40,023 nt of DNA from Bog-473 sp035551835 (GTDB taxonomy: Bacteria > Actinomycetota > Acidimicrobiia > Acidimicrobiales > RAAP-2), in the NCBI GenBank assembly GCA_035551835.1, contig DASZMN010000026.1, positions 1 through 40,023 on the forward strand, read 5' to 3'. A program made the translations under genes and the position numbers. The notes under the pieces were generated by a model that was not told where the DNA came from, searched no databases, and saw nothing but the letters and a program-made list of their open reading frames with translations. Every line of letters begins with the position of its first letter. The first letter of the stretch is position 1. Positions 1 to 11,381 of the stretch are shown here, piece by piece.

Positions 1-65
1 ATGCCGCGGCCGATGCCGCCGGCTCCCCCCGTCACCACGGCCACCTTGCCGCTCAGTTCGTCCAC
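1..65 (-). CDS. Short-chain dehydrogenase/reductase, N-terminal fragment
   Basis: Only the first 21 codons lie in the window; the gene continues beyond position 1. The translated minus strand begins with a short polar lead and then a beta strand running into T-G-G-A-G-G-I-G, the TGxxxGIG dinucleotide-binding motif of classical SDR enzymes. The substrate cannot be guessed because the catalytic S-Y-K part is outside the window. I chose the GTG at 65-63 because a G-rich run (73-77) sits about 7 nt upstream; in-frame GTGs at 83 and 89 are alternatives. It diverges from the exported-protein gene at 220. Confidence 0.6.
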   Translation of the reverse strand, partial: MDELSGKVAVVTGGAGGIGRG

Positions 66-119
66 TGCGCTGCCCCCAGTCACCGGCACCCTCGTGTCAG
101 CGGCCCACGTTAACGCTCT

Positions 120-133
120 GGGCCGAAAGGCCC
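120..133. other. GNRA-loop hairpin in the divergent intergenic region
   Basis: GGGCC-GAAA-GGCCC forms a perfect 5-bp stem closed by a GAAA tetraloop between the divergent SDR start and the exported-protein start. There is no U-tract, so it is not a convincing terminator. It may simply be part of the 5' leader of the gene at 220. Confidence 0.3.
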
Positions 134-219
134 GGGGGCAATGGCCCCGAGAGCGCACGGGGCGTGCGGTAGCGTCCGCGGGCGGGCTCGGAGGCGGGAG
201 ACCCGACACCGGAGGAGAC

Positions 220-711
220 ATGCGACGCGGTCGATGGTGGACGGGGCTGTGCATCGTCGGGGCGGGCGTCGTGACGCTCGTCCCCCCGGGCCTGGGGACG
301 GCCAGCGCGGGGGCGGCATCGAAGATCGCCCTGTGCCGTGCGGTCAAGGCCGAGGAGACGAGTTCGGACACGGTGGGGCTCTCGCTCGAGCGCGCCGTGG
401 CGTCGGGCAATTTCGTGGCATCGAAGCAGGCGATGCTCCGGGCCTACGGCGCGGACGAACGCGACGTCGCCGCGGCGCTCGGCGCGGCGAAGGCGGCACC
501 GCCCGCCGTCCGCTCGGCCTTCACGAACCTTCTCTCGTTCGTGCGACGGGTCAGAAGCGACATTGAGTCATCGAAGAACTTCCCGGGCCTGCTCTCGTCG
601 TTCGAGCGACTGGCCAAGGACCCGCGGCTGGTGGGTGACGGCGCGACGATCGAGCAGTGGGACTCGTCCGCGTGCGGGACGTCCAACGCCACCACGCCGA
701 GCACCCGGTAA
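220..711 (+). CDS. Small exported protein of unknown function
   Basis: A 163-residue protein I do not recognise. It starts MRRGRWW, then has a hydrophobic stretch (about residues 8-28) ending in T-A-S-A-G-A-A, a typical Sec signal peptide with a likely cut near residue 30. The mature part is mostly alpha-helical and alanine-rich, with just two cysteines (C39 and C152), one at each end, which could form a single disulfide. The ATG at 220 is preceded by GGAGGAGA at 211-217, so the longer in-frame extension upstream is not needed. The next gene starts 20 nt downstream and could be co-transcribed. The function is unknown; export is the only firm inference. Confidence 0.65.
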   Translation: MRRGRWWTGLCIVGAGVVTLVPPGLGTASAGAASKIALCRAVKAEETSSDTVGLSLERAVASGNFVASKQAMLRAYGADERDVAAALGAAKAAPPAVRSAFTNLLSFVRRVRSDIESSKNFPGLLSSFERLAKDPRLVGDGATIEQWDSSACGTSNATTPSTR

Positions 712-731
712 CGCACGCGAGAGGGAGCGCA

Positions 732-1238
732 ATGGCCGAAACACCACCGAGGTTGGCCGTGCCGAGGCCCGACGAGTCGACGCCCCTCGGCGAGATGCCG
801 ATGGGCCGCGCCTGGCTGCGGCACCTACGCGAGAGCGCCATCTTCAAGCTCGAAGGGCTGTCCGACCAGCAGCTCCGCTGGCAGCCCGCGCCCACGGCCA
901 ACTCGCTCGGGGTGATCGTCGTCCACCTGGGCTACACGGAGCGACTCTGGATCCGCGCCATCTACGCCGGCGAGCCCATGGACATGGCCTGGCGCTCCCA
1001 CATGTTCGAGCTGCCCGACGGCTGGGGCCACGACGAGATCGTCGCGTTCTACCGGGGCGAGACCGCAGCGGCGGATGCGGTGCTCGACCGGGCGACGTCG
1101 CTCGACCAGCCGTCCGCCGGCGATCTGCGCCCGACCACGTTGCGTTGGGCCGTTACCCATCTCGTCGAGGAGACGGCGCGGCACGTCGGCCACATGGACA
1201 TCACCCGGGAGCTGCTCGACGGGCGCACGGGCCGGTGA
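732..1238 (+). CDS. DinB-superfamily (DUF664-like) protein
   Basis: A 168-residue protein of the DinB/YfiT four-helix-bundle superfamily, which includes thiol-dependent transferases and mycothiol-dependent isomerases. What shows this is a histidine in the second helix (H65, within HLGYTE) and the paired histidines H151 and H154 in the E-E-T-A-R-H-V-G-H-M-D stretch of the last helix; together these make the usual three-His metal site. A G-A-G-G-G-A-G ribosome site at 721-727 precedes the ATG. Actinobacterial members are often annotated as DUF664. The likely role is metal-dependent thiol transfer or detoxification, but the substrate is unknown. Confidence 0.75.
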   Translation: MAETPPRLAVPRPDESTPLGEMPMGRAWLRHLRESAIFKLEGLSDQQLRWQPAPTANSLGVIVVHLGYTERLWIRAIYAGEPMDMAWRSHMFELPDGWGHDEIVAFYRGETAAADAVLDRATSLDQPSAGDLRPTTLRWAVTHLVEETARHVGHMDITRELLDGRTGR

Positions 1239-1322
1239 GGAGGCGCCCACCCGGCCGACCTGCTACCCATTCGACCCCGCCGCGTGCGATCCTAGAGGGG
1301 CCCACACGGAAGGTCCGTGGGG

Positions 1323-1347
1323 CCGCCCGTCCCTCCTGGGCGGGCGG
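1323..1347. terminator. GC-rich hairpin, possible terminator
   Basis: CCGCCCG (1323-1329) pairs perfectly with CGGGCGG (1341-1347) around an 11-nt loop, in the gap between the DinB-like gene and the membrane-protein gene. No T-tract follows. It may end transcription of the upstream gene, or be a leader structure of the next one. Confidence 0.3.
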
Positions 1348-1398
1348 GCGGAGGGTCAGGCCCGTTCGGGGTCCAGGGCGGGAGGTCGAGGAGCGGCC

Positions 1399-2061
1399 AT
1401 GGACGTGGACACCGGTGAGACGACATACCGGTCGGATCCGTCTGTCACCGGTGTCGTGCCGGCGTCCGCCGGCGCCGGCCAGGGACGCCTCTTCCACGAT
1501 CCCACCGCCGCACCGTCCTTCCCCGACACCGACCAGCTTCCCGTCGTCTCGCGCCGTGACGGCGGGGCGCGCCCCTACGGTGCGCCGCGGTGGCTGCGGG
1601 GCCTGGTGGCCGTCGTGGTGGTCGCCATCGTGGCGGCGGGGGCGGCACTCGCCCTCGTCGAATCCGGGGTCATCGGCCGGACCACCAGCCCCCCGGTCGG
1701 TGGGCACACCCGGACAACGACCGCACCGACCGTCGCCAACACCGCCCAGGTCCTCCTGACCCCGGCCCAGACGTTCGCGGGGCCCCAGTCGGCCAGCTAC
1801 ACGATCGCGGCGCGCGCCTTCGCCGTGACGGTCACGGCCGGCCCCGGCATCTCCTGGGTCAGCATCGGTGTGGTCGGTCAGAACCCCATCTACGCGGGCA
1901 TCTTGCAGCCGAACACCAGCCAGCACGAGATCCTCCTCGGGCCGGCTCAGGTCAGCATCGGTGCCGGCGGCACCAAGGTGACCGTGACCTCCGGACGCCA
2001 CAGCCAGACGCTGCTCCCGCCGTCGGCGCCCTTCACCTACCAGATCACGCCGAAGGACTGA
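1399..2061 (+). CDS. Single-pass membrane protein with RodZ-like C-terminal domain
   Basis: A 220-residue protein. Residues 1-68 are polar and proline-rich (cytoplasmic), followed by one membrane helix of alternating V and A (about 69-92), a Thr-rich linker, and an outer domain of about 100 residues made of alternating beta strands. That outer part resembles the DUF4115/RodZ C-terminal fold (a V-T-V-T-A-G-P-G-I-S-W strand followed by a G-P-A-Q-V-S-I-G type strand pair). The usual N-terminal helix-turn-helix of RodZ is missing. The ATG at 1399 follows GAGGAG at 1388-1393. A cell-envelope role is likely; no more specific function can be claimed. Confidence 0.65.
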   Translation: MDVDTGETTYRSDPSVTGVVPASAGAGQGRLFHDPTAAPSFPDTDQLPVVSRRDGGARPYGAPRWLRGLVAVVVVAIVAAGAALALVESGVIGRTTSPPVGGHTRTTTAPTVANTAQVLLTPAQTFAGPQSASYTIAARAFAVTVTAGPGISWVSIGVVGQNPIYAGILQPNTSQHEILLGPAQVSIGAGGTKVTVTSGRHSQTLLPPSAPFTYQITPKD

Positions 2062-2095
2062 ACCTCCGGCGCCACACGGGCGCTGGGCGCGTGCG

Positions 2096-2779
2096 TCAGT
2101 GGTGCGGCGGCGGGCGGCCTTCGGCGCCCGGGGGCGGATGAATCGGGCCGCCACCACCACCACCCGGTCCGTTCTGAACGGGCGCCGCCTCGTGGCCCGG
2201 AGGGCCGCCGACGATCTCCTGCGCGGGCCCGGCAACCTCGCCGCTCTGGCCCGGCGGTCCGTCACCGTTCGGACCGTTTCGGTGTGGCGCACCCGCTTGT
2301 GTGTTCCCGTGTTGCACCCCCGCCGCATCCGCGGCGGCGTCACCGTGCGCTGGTGACGAGACGACGGCCGCCGACGCGATCGGCCCCGGCGCCGGGGTGG
2401 GCACGATAATCGGCGATGCCGTCACGGCGACAGGGGCGAGCGGAGCCGGCGTCAGGGCGGCGGGCCCGGCGGCGACGGCTGCGCCGGTGACGTTCGAGGC
2501 CAGGGTGGCGTCGCTCCCGGTCACAGCAACGATGCCCGGCGTACTCGCCTCGGCACCGGACGTCTCGCCCTGCGCCCAACTGGGGATGGCGACGTTCTGC
2601 AGGACCCGCGACTGGCCGGCGGCCGACGTCGACCCCACGCTCAGACCGAGGTTGTTGGCGGCGGGTGCCCCGAGCTCGATGACCGCCACGACCGCAGAGA
2701 CGACAAGGACGCCGTTCATCGCGTTGATGGCGGCGGTCCAGCGCCGGCGCCGACGCGATCGGCTGCTTCTCACCGTCAT
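2096..2779 (-). CDS. Membrane-anchored Pro/Gly/Ala-rich low-complexity protein
   Basis: A 227-residue protein with an Arg-rich N-terminus (five arginines in a row near residue 10), a single hydrophobic helix (about residues 20-40) and then a long outer tail. The tail goes from alanine/threonine-rich to almost pure Gly/Pro/His, ending in P-P-P-H-H. The positive-inside charge followed by one membrane helix supports this strand over the overlapping plus-strand reading frames, which show no domain. No strong ribosome site precedes the ATG at 2779. It is convergent with the membrane protein ending at 2061. I do not recognise it; a wall-spanning or surface-anchor role is a guess. Confidence 0.5.
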   Translation of the reverse strand: MTVRSSRSRRRRRWTAAINAMNGVLVVSAVVAVIELGAPAANNLGLSVGSTSAAGQSRVLQNVAIPSWAQGETSGAEASTPGIVAVTGSDATLASNVTGAAVAAGPAALTPAPLAPVAVTASPIIVPTPAPGPIASAAVVSSPAHGDAAADAAGVQHGNTQAGAPHRNGPNGDGPPGQSGEVAGPAQEIVGGPPGHEAAPVQNGPGGGGGGPIHPPPGAEGRPPPHH

Positions 2780-2914
2780 GCGGCCACGTACTCAGAACGA
2801 CAGCGCTGACACTGCACCGGCACGCCCACCTCCTCCCAACCCGCAACTGTCACTCTAGTTTCCGCCGCGGAATTTTTCGACCCCTTGTTGCCGGGTCAGA
2901 GCCCGCGCGTGGCG

Positions 2915-3313
2915 TCAGGTTCGCTCCGCCTGCTGGGCGGTGAACTGGCCCAGGTCGAAGTAGTCCCGCCAGGCCGCAATGCGTCCACCCGTCATCTCGA
3001 ACACGCCGAAGACGGGGAGCGCGACCGAACGGTCGTTGGTCTCGAAGAAGTCGACCCGCTCTGTCATGACGACGTCGCCGCCGGCCACCACGTTGACCAT
3101 GTCCACCGAGACGCGGCCGCCCATCGCCATGAGGGCCTCGAGCGTCTCGACTATGGCTGCGCGGCCCGCGACCGGTGCGAGCGGTCCGTTCTGGTACACG
3201 GCGTCCTCGGTGAAGAAGTCGCCCAACGAACCGGCCTCCCCCGTGGGCCAGGCGGCGACGAACGCGTCCACGAAGGCGCCGATGGTCCCGAGCGGCTCTC
3301 TCGTCTGACTCAT
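2915..3313 (-). CDS. SnoaL-like / limonene-1,2-epoxide-hydrolase-fold protein
   Basis: A 132-residue NTF2-like protein. The limonene-epoxide hydrolase catalytic pattern is visible: Y40-x-N42, R86-x-D88 and W115-R116-D117, at spacings close to those of the Rhodococcus enzyme (Tyr53/Asn55, Arg99/Asp101, Trp130/Asp132). That family adds water across an epoxide with an Asp-Arg-Asp triad. I start at the ATG at 3313 (MSQTREPL) because the 28-residue Arg-rich extension from a start further upstream looks non-coding. It diverges from the phospholipase relic. The fold assignment is solid; the substrate is unknown, and a SnoaL-like non-hydrolase is possible. Confidence 0.75.
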   Translation of the reverse strand: MSQTREPLGTIGAFVDAFVAAWPTGEAGSLGDFFTEDAVYQNGPLAPVAGRAAIVETLEALMAMGGRVSVDMVNVVAGGDVVMTERVDFFETNDRSVALPVFGVFEMTGGRIAAWRDYFDLGQFTAQQAERT

Positions 3314-3494
3314 GCGAGCTCTCAGGTTAGGGCCCGAGCACCGAGCCCGACAGGAAGGGAAGGAGCCCTCGTGAATCCGACCGCGACGCCGTCGCACGGG
3401 TCGTCACCGGCGTCGCCGAGTCTGGGTACCCACGCGTGGTCACTCCCACTCGCACGGTGCCAAACGGAAAGGTGCCACGCCATGCCCACCTGCC

Positions 3495-4014
3495 ATGGCC
3501 TTCGAGGAGGACTGCGCCAACGGCGCCCTCCCGGCGGTGAGCTGGCTCTTCCCGACCAGCGTCGCGTCGGAGCACCCGGCCTTCCTTGCGGCGGCGGGCG
3601 CGCAGTTCGTGGCCTCCAACATCGAGGCCCTCGCTGCCAACGAGGACCTGTGGAACTCGACCGTCTTCATCTTGAAACTACGACGAGAACGACGGCTTCT
3701 TCGACCACGTCCCGCCGATCACACCCCCAGGGGCACGGCGGACGAGTTCACGACCCTGAGCTCACCGGGTGGCACCCCGGGCGGCGGGCTCAACCTGGGA
3801 TCTGGGATCTGGCTTCCGGGTGCCCGCAATCGTGGTGTCGCCCTGGTGTGTCGGCGGCTTCGTCTGCTCCGATCCCCTCGACCACACCTCCGCGCTGCAC
3901 TTCATCGAGCGCGTCACGGGCATCAGTGAGCCCAACATCATCCTGCCGGCCTTCCCCGGTGCGCTCCAGACCCCGCCGAAGCAGCAGGCGGGGCACCGTC
4001 CGTCGGCCGGCTGA
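3495..4014 (+). pseudogene. Phospholipase C / phosphoesterase relic with three frame breaks
   Basis: Pieces of a bacterial phospholipase C (phosphoesterase family) lie in order but in changing frames. First comes N-G-A-L-P-A-V-S-W with S-E-H-P and N-I-E-A-L-A-A-N-E-D-L-W-N. Next is N-Y-D-E-N-D-G-F-F-D-H-V-P, the metal-binding block, then G-T-A-D-E-F, and finally G-F-R-V-P-A-I-V-V-S-P-W with D-H-T-S-A-L and S-E-P-N-I. The breaks are an extra A in AAA (3675-3677), two extra Gs at 3730-3733, and a 7-bp tandem duplication of TGGGATC (3796-3809). The N-terminal two thirds and the normal C-terminus are absent. It reads as a decayed, truncated gene; assembly error could explain one lesion, hardly all three plus the truncation. 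Confidence 0.8.
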
Positions 4015-4043
4015 GCGGGTGACCGCGGAGCGCGGCCTCGGGC

Positions 4044-4065
4044 CCGGTGGCCGACTCCCCACCGG
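4044..4065. terminator. Bidirectional hairpin terminator candidate
   Basis: CCGGTGG (4044-4050) and CCACCGG (4059-4065) form a perfect 7-bp stem with an 8-nt loop. The site lies between the end of the phospholipase relic and the stop codon of the convergent DUF4389 gene, where a two-way terminator would be expected. No T-tract is present. Confidence 0.45.
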
Positions 4066-4084
4066 ACTCGGCCGTCGATCGGTC

Positions 4085-4681
4085 CTAGGGTTCCAGGCTG
4101 AACGGCGGGTACTCGTCGTTCAGCAACAGGTAGTACGACGCCACCCGAAGCTGCCAGCGGAAGACGCCGATGCAGAAGTTCTTCAATGACGGGTTCCACT
4201 GCCCGGTGAACAGGGCGATGAACCACGAGATGAGGAGGCAAATTCCGCTGGCGATGTTGACGAAGTACAACACGATGAACTGCGGGATACAGAGAATGAT
4301 CCGCACCAGCACGGTGACCCGGTTGCGCTCCCCGCTCACGGGCGTGAGGTTCAACACGGCCGGGTAGCCGCCCGGATCGGCGAACCCTTGCGGGATCGGC
4401 GCGAAGGGCGGGTATGGCTCGGCCCACTCGAACAGGCCGGTCGTCACCCGCCACTGGTAGCGAAGGACACCGGCGATGAACTCGCTCAGGCCCTCCGGTG
4501 CCGTGCCAGTGAACACGATGGAGAACCAGCACACGATCGCCGCGAGGAAGGCCACGAGGCTGAGGATGTACACCCAGACGAACTGCGGGATGAAGATCAG
4601 CCAGTTGGTCAGGACCTTGACCGGCGGGATCTTCTCCGGACCGGTCGGGACATCGATCGTCAACGGATAGGTGCCCGGCAC
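4085..4681 (-). CDS. DUF4389 tandem-repeat membrane protein
   Basis: A 198-residue membrane protein built from two copies of the DUF4389 unit (about residues 22-95 and 123-196). Each copy has a helix containing I-P-Q-F, a second hydrophobic helix ending in F-T-G, then an R-W-Q/Y-Q-W-R-V segment and finally E-(P)-Y-P-P-F. Each half thus gives two membrane passes and a short amphipathic tail. The GTG at 4681 is preceded by AAGGGAG with a 6-nt spacer; a longer frame from 4801 is possible but lacks such a site. The biochemical function of the family is not known. It stands alone, 270 nt downstream of nrdJ on the same strand. Confidence 0.8.
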   Translation of the reverse strand: MPGTYPLTIDVPTGPEKIPPVKVLTNWLIFIPQFVWVYILSLVAFLAAIVCWFSIVFTGTAPEGLSEFIAGVLRYQWRVTTGLFEWAEPYPPFAPIPQGFADPGGYPAVLNLTPVSGERNRVTVLVRIILCIPQFIVLYFVNIASGICLLISWFIALFTGQWNPSLKNFCIGVFRWQLRVASYYLLLNDEYPPFSLEP

Positions 4682-4954
4682 AGTGGACTCCCTTCGTACG
4701 CCCCCGACGCCGCACGATAGACCGCCCGACAACGCCGGTGACGGATGCTCGTGACCGCTGGCTCGGACGAAGGGCGCTGGGTGTGACAGACGGGTGACCA
4801 TCGCGCAACGGGCCCGTTACCGCGTGGCGTGTGATCCCCTGCGTGTCCGCGGCCCGGCGCGACATGCTGATGGACGTCGTCGAACGCCGGAGCGACGAAG
4901 CCCCGCTGCGCACACCGACCCGGGATCAGGTGAGGCCGCGGCCCCGCGAATTTC

Positions 4955-9181
<4,227 letters not shown>

Positions 9182-9565
9182 GGCGCTGAGGTCCTCCTGG
9201 TGGCTCGGTGCTGGGGGGCTTGCTGCCGCCCGCTCTGCCTGCGTTGTCGATTGGGTCCTGAAGTGGTCCTGCGTTGGTCGTGCGGCGCCCGTCGGCCCCG
9301 CCCATTTCAGCGGAGCGGTGTCTCAGGACGCTGTGCTGCGGAATTCTCCCGATCAAGCGACTGAAGGGGACCGGAAACGCCTCACCACAATATATAGTGG
9401 TCCGCCCGCCCCCGAGACGCGAGATGCTGTGTCATTACAGCACTGTAGTTACGCCCTTGTCAACCAATGTGGTCCCGCGTCGGACCAGGTCACGGACCGT
9501 TCGCGATGGTTTGCACCGGAGGCACCCGGCGGGCGGCATCGGGGCGGCGTTAGCGTCGGCCCCCC
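9182..9565. other. Divergent intergenic region between nrdJ and glpK
   Basis: This 384-nt gap carries the nrdJ leader with AGGAGG close to the start, the NrdR-like box (9385-9400), a second palindrome TACAG-CA-CTGTA (9436-9447) and, near its right end, TAGCGT (9551-9556), a TANNNT -10 element 9 nt before the glpK ATG. No open reading frame here looks coding. Confidence 0.5.
9385..9400 (-). promoter_or_regulatory. NrdR box overlapping the nrdJ promoter
   Basis: CCACAATATATAGTGG is a near-perfect 16-bp palindrome that fits the NrdR box consensus (acaCwAtATaTwGtgt). It is the most A/T-rich stretch of the region, about 200 nt upstream of nrdJ. On the minus strand it contains TATATT, so a repressor bound here would cover a -10 element. 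NrdR boxes usually come in pairs; I see no second convincing copy at about 31 bp, though a TACAG-CA-CTGTA palindrome lies at 9436-9447. I saw no cobalamin riboswitch between here and nrdJ. Confidence 0.6.
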
Positions 9566-11164
9566 ATGGCCAAGGTGGTCGCCATCGATGCGGGAACGAC
9601 CGGCGTCCGCGCCCTGGTCGTTGACGAGCAGGCCCGCGTCGTCGACGTGGCCTACCGCGAGCTGACCCAGCATTTCCCCCAGCCGGGCTGGGTGGAGCAC
9701 GACCCGTCCGAGATCTGGGAGGCCGTCCGCGCCACCCTGGCCGAGGTCGGCGACCGCCTCGCCCAAGCCGGGCCGCACGACGGCCGCGACCACGACAACG
9801 CCGTCGCCAGCATCGGCATCACCAATCAGCGCGAGACCCTCGTCGCGTTCGACCGCCGCACGGGGCGGCCGCTGCACCGCGCCATCGTGTGGAAGGACCG
9901 CCGCACCGCCCCCCTCTGCGCGCGGTTGCGCGAGGACGGCTACCTCCCTTTCGTGCGGGCCACGACGGGCCTGGTCCTCGATCCGTACTTCAGCGCCACC
10001 AAGGCGGCCTGGCTCCTCGAGCACGGCGACCTCGCCCTCGCCCCGGACGACCCCAACCTCTCGTTCTGCACCGTCGACACCTGGGTGCTGTGGAACCTGA
10101 CCGGGGGGCCGGCCGGCGGCACCTACGCCACCGATCCCTCCAACGCCAGCCGCACCCTCCTGCTCGATACCGCCTCCCTCGCCTGGTCCCCCGAGCTCTG
10201 CGAGCTCTTTGGCGTCCCCGCCCACACGCTCCCCGAGGTGCGCCCCTCTGCCGGCCGCTTCGGCACCGCCGCGCTCGGCGACCTCGGCGACCTCGGCGAC
10301 CTCGGCGCCCTGGGCCCCGCGGCCTCGTCGGTGCTCGACGGCGTCCCGGTCTCGGCCATCCTCGGCGACCAGCAGGCGGCGCTCTTCGGGCAGGCCTGCT
10401 TCGAGCCGGGGATGGTGAAGGTCACCTACGGCACCGGCAGCTTCGCGCTGGCCCACGCCGGGCCGACGCGCCCGCCCCCGCCCGACGGCCTCATCGTCAG
10501 CGTCGCCTGGGACCTGGGCGAACACGCCGACCCGGCGCACGGCCCCGTCGCCTACGCGCTCGAGGGCTCGGCGTTCGTCTCGGGCGCAGCGATCCAGTGG
10601 CTGCGCGACGGCCTCGGCATCATCTCGAGCGCCGCCGAGGTCGGGCCCCTGGCCGAGTCGGTGCCCGACAGCGGCGGCGTCACGTTCGTGCCCGCGCTCA
10701 CCGGCCTCGGCAGCCCGCAGTGGGACCCCGAGGCGCGCGGCATCATCACCGGCCTCACCCGCGGCGCCGGCCGCGCGCAACTCGCCCGCGCCTGCGTCGA
10801 GGCGATGGCGTTCCAAGTGCGCGACATGACCGATGCCATGGCCGCCGCGTCGTCCTTCCCACCGTCCGCGTTGCGGGCGGACGGTGGCGCCGCCGCCATG
10901 AACCTCCTCCTCGAGCTGCAAGCCGAGCAGAGCCGCATGCCGGTCTCGCGACCGCGCGCGCTCGAGTCGACCGCGCTGGGCGCCGCCACCCTGGCCGGGT
11001 TGGTCGAGGGCGTCTGGTCCTCGCTGGACGAGCTGGCCGCTCTCTGGGCGGCCGACACCGTCTTCGAGCCCCAGCTCCCCGTCGAGCTGGCGGACGCCAC
11101 CTACGCCGTCTGGGGCCGTGCGGTGGAAAAGTCCCGAGGGTGGGCGGCCACCGAACGGGCCTGA
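9566..11164 (+). CDS. glpK: Glycerol kinase
   Basis: Phosphorylates glycerol to glycerol-3-phosphate with ATP in the cytoplasm. The 532-residue FGGY kinase begins with the D-A-G-T-T-G-V-R-A phosphate-binding loop (residues 8-16). It has T-N-Q-R-E-T, the substrate-binding W-K-D-R-R-T block, G-D-Q-Q-A-A-L-F-G and the C-terminal A-D-G-G-A-A-A-N motif in the form R-A-D-G-G-A-A-A-M-N. It is slightly longer than typical (about 500), partly from an in-frame G-D-L-G-D-L-G-D-L insertion (10274-10309). The ATG lacks a ribosome site and follows a TAGCGT box by 9 nt, so it may be leaderless. It stands alone, without glpF or glpD beside it. Confidence 0.93.
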   Translation: MAKVVAIDAGTTGVRALVVDEQARVVDVAYRELTQHFPQPGWVEHDPSEIWEAVRATLAEVGDRLAQAGPHDGRDHDNAVASIGITNQRETLVAFDRRTGRPLHRAIVWKDRRTAPLCARLREDGYLPFVRATTGLVLDPYFSATKAAWLLEHGDLALAPDDPNLSFCTVDTWVLWNLTGGPAGGTYATDPSNASRTLLLDTASLAWSPELCELFGVPAHTLPEVRPSAGRFGTAALGDLGDLGDLGALGPAASSVLDGVPVSAILGDQQAALFGQACFEPGMVKVTYGTGSFALAHAGPTRPPPPDGLIVSVAWDLGEHADPAHGPVAYALEGSAFVSGAAIQWLRDGLGIISSAAEVGPLAESVPDSGGVTFVPALTGLGSPQWDPEARGIITGLTRGAGRAQLARACVEAMAFQVRDMTDAMAAASSFPPSALRADGGAAAMNLLLELQAEQSRMPVSRPRALESTALGAATLAGLVEGVWSSLDELAALWAADTVFEPQLPVELADATYAVWGRAVEKSRGWAATERA

Positions 11165-11172
11165 ACGTTTCA

Positions 11173-11189
11173 CCGGGCCGGGTGCCCGG
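11173..11189 (+). terminator. Hairpin just after glpK
   Basis: CCGGGC-CGGGT-GCCCGG forms a 6-bp GC stem with a 5-nt loop, 8 nt after the glpK stop codon. It has no T-tract, so its strength as an intrinsic terminator is doubtful, but the position fits. Confidence 0.35.
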
Positions 11190-11381
11190 CCGCGTCGTCT
11201 GCGGACCGTGTTCGCCGGCGGGCGGGCAAGCAACGGACGGAGGGGGGCGCACGAATGCTGCGTCAGGGGCTGGTGTTTTCCCTCCCGGTCCGCCGCCCGG
11301 GGGAGCAGACTGGAGGGGGAACACCGCACGCCGTCCGCGATGGGGCCGGCGTGCCAGGTGGCACCGACGCTGGGAGGGCAT

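Noticed and set aside
1201..2343. 380-codon minus-strand frame and the plus-strand frame at 2301-2858 around the Pro/Gly-rich gene
   Set aside because: Neither has a signal peptide, membrane helix or domain, whereas the frame at 2096-2779 has a charged N-terminus followed by a membrane helix.
4807..4818. AACGGGCCCGTT perfect palindrome in the gap upstream of the DUF4389 gene
   Set aside because: A 12-bp palindrome is not rare in GC-rich DNA, and it is not placed at a clear promoter or terminator.
9182..9380. Possible cobalamin riboswitch before nrdJ
   Set aside because: B12-dependent nrdJ often has one, but I could not find the B12 box or the supporting stems in this leader.
9436..9447. TACAG-CA-CTGTA palindrome as a LexA or second NrdR box
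   Set aside because: It is about 49 bp from the first NrdR-like box rather than about 31, is not A/T-rich at its centre, and does not fit the actinobacterial LexA consensus. It is left unassigned.
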